Shown: positions 46,753-56,444 of the stretch, piece after piece
Position numbering within the stretch: the first letter of the stretch is position 1
How the letters are laid out: each line of letters starts with the position of its first letter
Assembly: GCF_004337985.1 (NCBI RefSeq)
Contig: NC_043742.1
Span: 2,900,176 to 2,964,175 of the forward strand
Source of the DNA: Pyricularia pennisetigena
Lineage: Eukaryota > Ascomycota > Sordariomycetes > Magnaporthales > Pyriculariaceae
Direction: 5' to 3'
Length of the DNA stretch: 64,000 nucleotides
Position numbers and translations under genes: made by a program
The notes under the pieces: generated by a model
What the model was told of the DNA's origin: nothing
The model's input: the letters and a program-made list of their open reading frames with translations, nothing else
Databases searched by the model: none

Positions 46753-48521
46753 TAGTCTCAGTGCTTAGACTAGACCCCCTGCTTCGCAATGGGGACCGAG
46801 CGCTCCATATACCTTTCAGCCACATGGCTTTTCGACCAATTACATTGGCCGAAAAAAACGCGCTCGTTCTAGTCTAAGGACAACTTGTCGCATTTCGCCG
46901 TTTCTGTCGGTACCATTAACGACAATTTGTCGCGTTTCGCTGTTTATAACGGGTATATATATTATATTCGCACTATAATAGCAAAAAAGAATGGTAGATT
47001 TATGGTATGCAATTAATGTTCGAATAAAACAATAAATAAAAACTATAAAAATAGAAAATAACCTGCGTTAAATTGAATAGAGCTTGATGATTTTTTTACT
47101 GAAAGCCCCGTTCTTTTAGCCAATGTGTTTGGAAAGATATTTAAATATTTAGTAAAATTTGTAATATTTCATTATTTTTACGTATTATTATGAGTAGTGG
47201 TATATAATATTGAGTTAGATGTTATTTATAGTACTTATAGCTTAGCGGGGCTAAGACTACAAAGTGCATGCAATTATCGGTTAAAATAAAAGTTTTACTA
47301 ATATTCTTATATCAATTAATAATTTATTTAAAAAACTGAATAATTTACGCAAATAGTAATGAAATTGAAAAGGACTTTAATATATCCACTCTTTTGTAGA
47401 CTTATAAGTAAACATGATTCAACATCTTTTTTATAAATTTTATTTAATGAAATAAAACAGAAAATAGAAAAAAAACAAATTTAGCATTTCTTTGTCTAAA
47501 AAGATAAAAAAGCGGGTATCATGAATCGGACTTCACGTGGACGTGTGGTTATATATGTAATTCACACCATGAGACTTTGGCTTTATCAATGTCAAAATTG
47601 GTAAAAATATAAAAGCGTTTCGATTGTAAATTATATACAAAATTATATATACCTTACCTGTCTCCTTATTTAACGACTTATATAATCGGATATGTGTAAC
47701 AAACTGTGGTTCTATAATAAATAAATCTATGCCACTCCCCACGTGCTGAACCCATAAAATCTGGCGGCAAAACAAAAATAATATAAAATTGATTAAATAA
47801 AGCAACAAAAAATATAAAATACACATTTAGCGTTTTCTGATATAAAAAAGCTTTCAAAGCCGGTATTATTAGTCGCATTAAACGTGAACGTTTGTATACA
47901 TACGTAATCCATTCCCTGAAGTTTGGGTTTTATAATCATTTAAATTGGTACAAATATAAACGAGTTTCGATTGTAAATTATATACAAAAATGTGTATGAT
48001 TTGCCTATCCGCTTATTCAACTGCTCATATAGTCCGGTATATACACCAATATTTAACATAACGGTATATATATATGACCCTCCAAGTGCAAAAATTATAA
48101 AATTTGGTGGAATATTAAAAATAATATTAAAAAGAATCAAAGATCGAAAAGAAAAATCGAAAAAGCAGTACGGCCATAAACGGATTAAGGGCAGGTTGTA
48201 TCCGATTCGGCCGTTGTAACAGATAAAAAAATAAATCAAATCGCTGCTAATAGCTGTATTAAACGCTATTTTTAGCGATATTTTCTTCTTTTGACATTTT
48301 GCGTGGTTGTGGAATAATAAGGGAGTGTCGGCCGAAAAAATGACAAAAATACCGCCATAAACGGCGAAAATCGACAAATTATCCTTAAACCTAAACCAAA
48401 ACGTTTTTTGGATGGACCCACAGGTATATTGCAAAACCGCAATTAAGCCACGAAATGGAGCTATGCGAACGAAGGGGATTAATTGTGGAGCTTTGGGCTT
48501 TAGGGATGGGCCCTGAGACTA
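46753..48521 (+). mobile_element. MULE-like TIR element S3
   Basis: 1769 bp, TAGTCTCAGTGCTTAG at the left and GGGCCCTGAGACTA at the right. 9-bp TSD AAAAGCACC (46744-46752) and AAAAACACC (48522-48530), one G/A change. Two related interior units (about 47450-47793 and 47797-48135). Inserted in a Copia LTR at the spot that adjoins the S6 target in another LTR. Confidence 0.75.
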
Positions 48522-48805
48522 AAAAACACCCTTGTTTCCATATAAGCCATTTCTGGGTTCGCACTAATTTGTTGATTTGGTGACAATTTTAACCCGATAC
48601 AGGGTAGCTAACTCGTAGGTGCAGGGTGGGTGTTAGACCCGGTACAGGGTGAACCCCACTCGCTGACACTTTAAATCGCAACTCCTATAATACAAAATAT
48701 AACGGAAAATACGATAACCCCGACAGCCCCACTTCGGCATTATCTACTGTGACTTGTATACAAATAAAGGTGGACCCACCACATCCTAAACAACGCATAT
48801 AATTA
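48522..48805 (-). repeat. Copia LTR (minus), right piece
   Basis: AAAAAACACCCTTGTTTCC to CGCATATAATTA. Longer subtype with a duplicated ACCCGATACAGGGTAGCTAAC / ACCCGGTACAGGGTGAACC segment. The last three bases lie beyond pogo C. Confidence 0.75.
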
Positions 48806-50668
48806 ACGTTGGGTATCCCCAAACCGCACCCCCCTAATAACCGCACCCCAAAAATAATAACACTTCTATTTTCACTTTTGAACTTCTATTATAAATATCT
48901 CCATAAATTTTCTATTTGTTGCATGACTTTTTTCTAATTTTTTTCCTATATTTTTAAAATAAAAGTATATCATAAAAATCAGCTGATTTCCGCTATTGAC
49001 GACGTTCAAAATTGGGAATTAATTACAAAATCATCCCAAAAATGGGGTATACCTATAAGCACCCTTTGAAATGGTTCTAACGGCGCCCAACTCAAAACCC
49101 AAATAAAATGATTTATCCAAAAGCTTTTGCCGGAATAGGAAGAGCATTTAATTGATTAAATATTTGCCCAAGCCGCTTTAGGCTTTTTACTAACGCACCA
49201 AAAATTTCGTTTTTTTGCGGAACGAATTTTCTAGGCCGCCGGAAAAACAAAAAAAAACTTCAAAAAACGTTGGATAACCCGGTTTTTAATTGTTTATCCA
49301 ATTATTAAAACCCAAAAGCCCCGTCGGTTAAAAAACGCCCGGGCTAATGGGGCTATTACGAAAATAATTAAATTATATTCGCTTTATATTATTAACCCCG
49401 TTATCAATAATATTAAACCGAAAATCGGTGGAATATCGACGAAACCGGTATAACAAAAGGTTAGACATTAAACGGCCTGGTATCAAAATTTAACCGGATT
49501 CGGCCGTTATAGCGAAAAAAACTTTGAGCGTGGGGTTGGATAAATATAGTTACATACATATCGGTTATAGAGGTTATTACATTTCCTTATTTTATATTCA
49601 AGGGAAAAAACGTATAATAATAATAATTTCCGACGGATTTAGGCTTTCCCAATAATTGGTAATTTTATATAATTAAAAACGGGTGGATAAATAATAAAAC
49701 GGTTATAAAATGGTTAAAAAAATGTCTATTTATATACCCAACCCGATACCCCTAAAAAGCGGTTATTGGTTTTCGACGGCCATAAATTACAAGTTACGGA
49801 CGAATTCATACTTTTTTACGTCCAAAATAATATTTAATTTTTACATGTACCCCTTTATTCGTCGCACGCTTTTCAACCATTGGATATATTACTTTTTGGG
49901 CCGTTATAAAAGGTTTATCGACGTAAACTTGGATTTATAAACCAGTTGTGCTGTTTAACGGTTATTGGACAGCGAAATGTTTTGTTTTACTATTAAAAAA
50001 CCAAATTAAAAACATTTATTGGAAGAATTATCCAATTTAAATGGCGTACGACGGGGTTATAACCGGTAAATTTGGTTAAAGCGCTTTTTAGCCCTTTCTT
50101 TCTAAACAAATAACAACTTTAACGTCGAAAAAAAATAAAAATAACGGTTTTTAAAGGTATAAAATATCGGAAAATCCAACCCAAAAAACTAACGACCCGT
50201 TTTTATTCATTTGGGAAACCCTTACAACGACCCAAAATATTCGACTTTAATTATAATAAGTTTGCCGGTCCGAAAAACATAACGCCATATTACGGCTTTT
50301 GTTTGCAAAATTCCAAAAAAACCTCGAAACTAAAAATATTTTATTAGTTACAATTTAGCAAAAAATCAATTTATTTACAACATAATTGGCGGTAATACGG
50401 CCGGTTAAGCAGCAAAGGGTGGTTCCGGATCCAAACAAACTTTTGGTCAACAAATAGAATATTGTTAGATTGCAGGAAAATAATATAGAAAATTTGGAAC
50501 TTTTAACTAATAACGAAGAGGTTAATAAACCGGAACAGCTTGAAAACGATTGTATTTTTTGCGCGTTAATAGTTTTATTTTTAAATCGATTTCCGAAACG
50601 CGAAATTTTGTTGTTAGACTTTTGGGGGTGCGGTTGTTAGGCGGGTGCGGTTAGGGGGTACCCAACGT
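48806..50668 (+). mobile_element. Pogo/Fot1-like DNA transposon C
   Basis: 1863 bp, TIRs ACGTTGGGTATCCCCAAACC / ...GTTAGGGGGTACCCAACGT, TA at 48804-48805 and 50669-50670. Plus-strand relics of the transposase in broken frames: QNWELITKSSQKWGIPISTL (HTH), QAALGFLLTHQKFRFFAERI (CENP-B domain), WITRFLIVYPI. No usable frame. It lies three bases from the LTR end. Confidence 0.85.
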
Positions 50669-50670
50669 TA

Positions 50671-50673
50671 ACA
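50671..50673 (-). repeat. Last bases of the Copia LTR; border of the TE block
   Basis: ACA completes ATTAACA of the LTR cut by pogo C. From 50674 the base composition changes to that of ordinary genic DNA. Confidence 0.6.
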
Positions 50674-52964
50674 TGTTCATATCGTCCTCTTGCCCGCCGA
50701 GGATTTGCTCGCTACGTTTTAATTGGAGTATCACTCTATAAGCGATCCATGGCAATTAACTCATATTTTGCTGTCAAATTTGCCTGTAATAACACCGAAT
50801 GCACAAAAAGAACATATGGCACAGGAGGTCTGATTCAAGACAAAACAATCAAAATTCGAGACAGTTTAGGGTGGTTATTCTGAGAGGGACACCGATCTGG
50901 CCGCGTGTGGAGTCTGTAGACAATGAAATTTGGTGTACCTAACTGGTCCAACGCAGGCTCATCAGGGCAGTCACACACTTGGCATGATTCCTTTATCAAC
51001 TTGCTTTCGGACTGATGTGTTGTGGGTTTGCCAATAGAGCCCCTCATCCAAAACTCTTCATATTCATGACAGGTACTAAGCGTCAGTCGGCTGTGCAGCC
51101 TATGGAGTCAAAGAGAGGAGCTGGCCGGTACTGGTTGGCAAGTCCTGGTTACCCTGCTAAACCTCATTAGTTCCAGCCCAATCACAAAACTTGGTCATGT
51201 CCAACACGCATAATGTGCTCTTTGGCTGCATTCTGCCTCCTCAAGAGGCGAGCCAGTATGAGTTCACCAAGGACAACAACCCGTCCAAGATTCTTACCTT
51301 GCCCAAGCATACCTGGCGCAGCGGAGCACCTCCTGTTCCCAAACATTGACGCGATTGCGAAGGACTAGAAAAAGTTTACGATTATTTGGTGGGGTGTTGC
51401 CTTGGTAGAATCTCTGATCATGGAAACGTGTAGATATTTCGGCGAAAGATGGAAATCATGTCTCAAATTGTGATTGTCTCCCCCAGCCCTCATACTTTGT
51501 GGTTTTTACCCGTCAATATTGATGCAGCGTCTGGCAGTGTGCATCACAGCATTAATGAGGATTGAAGCTACGCACGCCGAATTCCCACTTCAGAATCAGG
51601 CCCCCATCTGTCGCTCTTCTTGCCTTGGTTTCCCTGAATCTTATTTACCGCACTCGACGGCGTTATAGCTACAATGGAAACACTTTCTCAAAAAGAAGTC
51701 TCGCTGGACATGAGACCCTTGATCAGGACTTCAAGGCCCTAGTGCGCGGCGCTAAAAGTCCGTCTGAACAAGGTTAAATTCCTTCTCTCGCGAAAGCAAC
51801 GGCCGCCTTAATCTAGAGCTGCCACGCACTCGGCTATCCAGCCTGGATTCCTGAACCTAGGACAGGCTGCGGCTAGCTCTGGGACAGCAGTGCTGTCTTA
51901 TTTACAGATGAGCGGACAAATTTGCCTTTGTCGCCGCCACTGCAATCTTCAATCGCCCGCTAGAATCAGGATCAAATTGATTGATGATCTCTTTGTCAAA
52001 GGAGGGAGGGACTAGCCTATCAAGCTCAATGCAATCTTAATTCTGTTTTCCCGCGTCAGTAGGGCATTGGCTGACCCCAGTCGTGCCGGTGTTGAGGGAC
52101 GCATCATGCAGGGCGCGGGCGTCGGCTTTGCGGTCCATATTCGCGTCTCAACACAGCCGGGTTCCTTGCGGGTACCACACATTGACGAGCCGGCAAAGTT
52201 GTCCAAGCCCGAGAGGTGCATCAGTGGAAAGGTCTCTTGTGGGTCACTGGATCATACATACGCTATGAAATGGCCTCGGATATGGTACAGAGGAGTTGAC
52301 GTGCGACTGAGTCAATCTGGTTGATTATGTGCTTCGGAATGTCGTATTGGAGTGCGTCCAGGCCTGTAGTGGAGCCAGCGGGACGACGGATAGCGTTCGG
52401 GACTAAGAAATCTGCGCCTCGTGCCATTTGGTCATAGCTGATGTCGTCGGTAACGTTTTGGTGCTGGGTGTTGACTATTGACATTGTCGCCGTGCTTGAG
52501 TCATGGCGCGTCTGCGGTGGCGGTTCATGTTTGGAATGGGGTAAGATCGCCCTAGAACACCATCTTATGAGAATGTTCTTTTTCTCTTCTGGAATCGTAG
52601 GCCCGCGAATCTGACGAACCGAATCCCAGCATAGATGGGTCTAGATCAAATTTTAGGCTTGGGGGTGTCTCTTAGTGATCCATCGAGTCATCCGCAGGCG
52701 ACATCAATACAACCCACGCAGTAGGACCCATCCTGGCCGACGGGTCCTTTGAACGTCTGATGAGGTTCATCATCAATGCCATCTAGCGTACCCCTCGCGT
52801 GTCAGATGTCGCTTGTTCTCCATCGCCATCTCTTGCGTGCGCTTTCTCTTCGGCTGAGCTCCACAAAAGCCTACCACGCTAATGATATGGGACGGAAACC
52901 CATGTGAGATTTTGAAAGCTACCAAGTTCTAAATCCCGGGGTAATACTAGCACAGCTTGTACTA
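50674..52964. other. Non-RIP sequence without an intact gene; possible gene relics
   Basis: Balanced base composition. Only short open frames. 52484-52263 (minus) opens with 73 codons (SYDQMARGADFLVPNAIRR...) and 52221-52012 (minus) with 69; they may be exons of a decayed gene on the minus strand. 51197-51349 (plus) gives 50 codons from MSNTHNVLFGC. None has a motif I recognise. Confidence 0.35.
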
Positions 52965-53243
52965 NNNNNNNNNNNNNNNNNNNNNNNNNNNNNNNNNNNN
53001 NNNNNNNNNNNNNNNNNNNNNNNNNNNNNNNNNNNNNNNNNNNNNNNNNNNNNNNNNNNNNNNNNNNNNNNNNNNNNNNNNNNNNNNNNNNNNNNNNNNN
53101 NNNNNNNNNNNNNNNNNNNNNNNNNNNNNNNNNNNNNNNNNNNNNNNNNNNNNNNNNNNNNNNNNNNNNNNNNNNNNNNNNNNNNNNNNNNNNNNNNNNN
53201 NNNNNNNNNNNNNNNNNNNNNNNNNNNNNNNNNNNNNNNNNNN
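52965..53243. other. Assembly gap (279 N)
   Basis: Run of N, immediately followed by A and 49 T. Confidence 0.95.

Positions 53244-53244
<1 letters not shown>

Positions 53245-53293
<49 letters not shown>
53245..53293. repeat. Homopolymer T(49)
   Basis: 49 consecutive T next to the gap. Could be the tail of a retroposed sequence on the minus strand lying in the gap, or an assembly artefact. Confidence 0.8.
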
Positions 53294-53295
<2 letters not shown>

Positions 53296-53607
53296 AGCCT
53301 TCGCTCCTCAGGTTCAAGCTGCCCTGCTAGTGGATCGTTTTAATGTCCAAGGAGACCTGGCAACCTGCTATTTGCACGCGTCTTCAGTCGATGTAGATTA
53401 TTGCCATTTGGATGGAAAATCCTTGCATGCTAAGTTTTACATATCAATAGATAGACGTTAGGTTATGCCATGTTTCACTCGGTTTTAAAACTTATTTCTA
53501 AGTACCTAGTAAAACTTGTGACGGCGAAATGTCAATCACGGGCATTTTTCGAGCCCCTTAAAAATATTTCATTTATGGGACCCTGACAAGGCTTCCATCT
53601 GAGCTTC

Positions 53608-53618
53608 GAAAGTATTTA
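53608..53618 (+). promoter_or_regulatory. TATA-like promoter element of the first secreted protein gene
   Basis: GTATTTAAACC about 225 bp upstream of the ATG at 53838. The paralogue has TTATTTAAG at a similar distance (about 260 bp). Confidence 0.35.
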
Positions 53619-53837
53619 AACCTCCCTATAAGCTTGTCAAACGACAGAAGGTTGCAACAACCATCATGAATAATAGTTCATAAGCGACCAAGTTTTTGAC
53701 AAACAATCGCTTGTTCTCTTCCAACACGATATTTGTCTTCTGACTAAACAATTATATTTTTCCATAACTTGCTCAACCCCTTGACCCTTCCTCCAAATCA
53801 CTGCTTTGTCAGTTAAGGGAAATAAGAAAGAAAAAAA

Positions 53838-54223
53838 ATGCGGAGCATTCTTTTCGTCCTCCTTTTGGCCCCGGCGGCTGTTCTTTCGATTGACATAATT
53901 GTCGGCAAACCTACAACCGGAAACCAGTGCTGCAACAAGGGTACCCCAGACGAAAGCGATACTTGCGGAAAGCAGGGCCTGAACTCCTATTGTGTAAGTT
54001 GTTGACATTTTTAAATGGCAACAAACCAAGGGACAGGACATCTCGACTGACATTTTCGCAGTGTTGCCATAAAAGAAACGATGAAAAAGGCGGGTGCCAA
54101 GGCCCCGAAGGGATAGAAGGCTACCCGGACGGACGCACAGTTTTGTCCTTTGCGACGGGCGGATGCCACACGGTAAATTCCGTGGGCGATAATTTGATTG
54201 GATTTATCGGCTGCGCGAAATGA
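53838..54223 (+). CDS. Small secreted cysteine-rich protein, paralogue 1 (two exons)
   Basis: Exon 1 53838-53993, intron 53994-54061 (68 nt; GTAAGT donor, CTGAC branch, CAG acceptor), exon 2 54062-54223; product 105 residues. Signal peptide residues 1-17 (RSILFVLLLAPAAVLS). Nine cysteines at 31, 32, 43, 52, 53, 54, 64, 87 and 103, many for such a small protein, with Cys-Cys and Cys-Cys-Cys clusters; the C-terminus is GFIGCAK. The ATG is preceded by an A-rich run (AAAAAAAATG). It shares length, intron position (after codon 52, phase 0), Cys 31/32, 43, 53, 64 and the CAK end with the gene at 56051, so the two are tandem duplicates. Cysteine spacing resembles hydrophobins loosely but does not fit their eight-Cys pattern. 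Unrecognised family; likely extracellular, possibly an effector. Confidence 0.8.
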
Positions 54224-54869
54224 GCTGGTTGAAAGGGAATGGAATTGATAATGGGGGGATCTGGGTTTGGTGATGGATAATTGATAGACTATTGTGTAGT
54301 ATGTGTACGGATACACACGTGTATTTTGTGCCACACAAGTGCAACAGCCCTTTTATAAAGGATTAATTCCTTCAAGATACTTTTCACCATTTCCCAATCA
54401 ATCAAGTCCAAACTCTCAATTCCCCAACTTTTCTTCCCGACAGTCATACTCTATCCATATTGCACGAAGATTCGACGCTCCCAACGGAGCTAATTGGCGA
54501 CGTGTCAGTATTTCGAATTTCCGCAAGAGTTAATGGCCGGTGCTTTCCATGCTCGAGCCCTAGGAAGACAAGACCATGATAGAAAAACCACCAATGAACC
54601 GATCCAAAATCGTCGATTGACGTCCACATACGACTTTTGCGTGATATTATATTTGGGTATACTGAAATGCAGGACAGCAATTTGAGTGTACTGATGGGGC
54701 ATCCTTGCATTCGTTTGGTATGCTTATATTCGCCTACCCACTCACCTGGTAGCCTTGGTTTGATCTCCAAGATCAAAAATCCTTTTGCATCTTCCAGCCA
54801 CACTTGTAAATATTTATAGGCTTTTAGACGGGGATCGGATGTGCAGGTGTTTGACCCACTGGTGCTTGA

Positions 54870-55585
54870 ATCGAAAAGTTACGGATTTGAGAAGGGTGTA
54901 GTTATTTCAACACCAAGTGGATCCCTCTACAGTGCGGTTCGTTTTACAAGTACAAAAAGCCCAACAACTGCGAAACGACATGTCCCACCCACACACTCAT
55001 CTGCAGGGGTAATGGATCCGGGTACCCACGTGATCATCTAGCCAACGCACGCGCCGGGCCCCTTTTGTAACAACGCCAACAACGCCAAAAAGAAGCTATT
55101 TACACCGCCCTACCGCACCAAAAACCATATTTAGAAAAGTTTTCCTTTTTTAAACAAGAAACCCTATTAAACTCTGCTAGTTTTCACCGTAGCCGAAAGC
55201 TACGGGATTGTAGTGCACAAGTGACAAACGTTCTCCCACGGCCTCGTGTAGCCAACCTGCCAACCTAATTACCTACCGTTGCGCCCATGGCAATCCTGCA
55301 ATCACGTGAAAACGGAAATTCAAAATTGCATTGTTATCGCAAACGGTTAATTGGGAACAGCTTCTTTATTTTTATTTTTATTTTTTATTTTTTATTTTTA
55401 TGAAATAACAACCCCTAGACACCCTAGCCACATGGTGGGACATGTGGCTTCGCAGTTGTTAGGCACTTTGTACTGTAATACGAAACGCACTGTAGACGTA
55501 TCCACTTGAGATTGATTTATGTTCCCGGTGTTAAAATATCTACACCCTTTGAGAATCTCGCTAAAGATATTTTCGAATTTACAGT
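54870..55585. repeat. Inverted duplication containing a coding relic
   Basis: Arm 1 54915-54988 (plus) and arm 2 55435-55507 (minus) match at about 80 percent by eye; similarity extends through AAGGGTGTAG(A/T)TATTT to about 54870 and 55585 with an indel of about 20 bp. On its own strand each arm reads QVDxSTVRFVLQ; arm 2 continues YKVPNNCEATCPTMW, and arm 1 would too except for one extra base. It may be an exon duplicated in inverted orientation, or ends of an unknown element. Confidence 0.5.
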
Positions 55586-55787
55586 TCAGATGGATTAATT
55601 GGGGAAGGGGGGGCCGGGGTTTGCTTGACGAATCAACCTGCGGCTTCATTCCACTTGGGCAGTGTTAAAGTGAAACACGTCCTTATAGAGAGCATGAACA
55701 TTATTTCTGTTTACATCTGAAACGAAAACCATATCGACGCTTCTTATTATGGATTTAATAAAATAAACATCACAACCTCGATTTCTC

Positions 55788-55798
55788 CAGATTATTTA
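55788..55798 (+). promoter_or_regulatory. TATA-like element of the second secreted protein gene
   Basis: GATTATTTAAG, about 260 bp before the ATG at 56051, parallel to the upstream paralogue. Confidence 0.35.
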
Positions 55799-55866
55799 AG
55801 TCGGCCCTCGGAAGAGTTCTTTGACGTCTTTTCTCCTCTATCATCGGCTTTCAACTGCTTCACTAG

Positions 55867-55980
55867 CCATTCTGGGACGAGCCCCTCAGTCATTCTTTCA
55901 CCTAATAATTTTGGACAAACTCTTCAATCATTCTTTCACCCTGACAGTTCTTGGCGAACTCTTCATCCATTCCTTCGATT
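55867..55980 (+). repeat. Three imperfect ~38-bp tandem repeats in the leader
   Basis: Units 55867-55903, 55904-55942 and 55943-55980 share TGGACNAACTCTTCANTCATTC-like sequence, e.g. CTCAGTCATTCTTTCACC, CTTCAATCATTCTTTCACCC, CTTCATCCATTCCTTCG. They lie between the TATA-like element and the start codon, probably in the 5' untranslated leader. Confidence 0.6.
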
Positions 55981-56050
55981 TTCTGAATCCCACCATTATT
56001 AGTTTTATTCAAGTATTAGCTCTGTTGAAATTCAAAAACCCTGCTCGAAA

Positions 56051-56444
56051 ATGCATCCCTTTTTCCTTCTCTTCGCCGTGGCCCCTGTTACCGTTCTTGG
56101 TAGCAATATTACACTCGGCAGAGGTTCCCTCGGTGGACGATGCTGCGATAATGGCACTACCGACGCTTCTGACATCTGCTACCTCATAGATATGAATTCT
56201 TATGGTGTAAGTTGTGTTTATCCGCGGAAAACAAGAAAGAAACTTGGGCTGTACGAGAAGTTTAACTTTCTTTTTACAGTGCACGGATGTGAGCAATTCT
56301 GAAAAGCATGGCTGCGACTCGGACCGGCTGAAAAACTGGTGGATTGGACGCGATGTTGTATATTTCGTTCCCGGCAGCGAAGTAATTCACACTAATCAAG
56401 ATAACCACGACTTGGAGATTGGATTCGTTGCATGTGCAAAATAG
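56051..56444 (+). CDS. Small secreted cysteine-rich protein, paralogue 2 (two exons)
   Basis: Exon 1 56051-56206, intron 56207-56279 (73 nt, GTAAGT donor, TTTTTACAG acceptor), exon 2 56280-56444; product 106 residues. Signal peptide 1-17 (HPFFLLFAVAPVTVLG). Six cysteines at 31, 32, 43, 53, 64 and 104; C-terminus GFVACAK. The intron position and phase and five of the six cysteine positions coincide exactly with the gene at 53838 (the sixth is one residue off), while the rest has diverged strongly, as expected for fast-evolving secreted proteins. Paralogue 1 has three extra cysteines (52, 54, 87); the residue just before the intron is Cys there and Gly here. Unrecognised family. Confidence 0.8.

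Larger units (their letters stand above)
54224..55820. other. Intergenic region between the secreted protein paralogues
   Basis: No intact gene seen. Holds an inverted duplication (54870-54988 versus 55435-55585) and an (ATTTT)n low-complexity run at 55366-55400. Confidence 0.5.

Noticed and set aside
52919..53343. ORFs across the N gap
   Set aside because: They consist of unknown residues and poly-Lys or poly-Phe from the gap and homopolymer.
53838..54223. Hydrophobin
   Set aside because: Cys pairs are present but the spacing does not match the eight-Cys hydrophobin pattern and there are nine Cys with a triple cluster.
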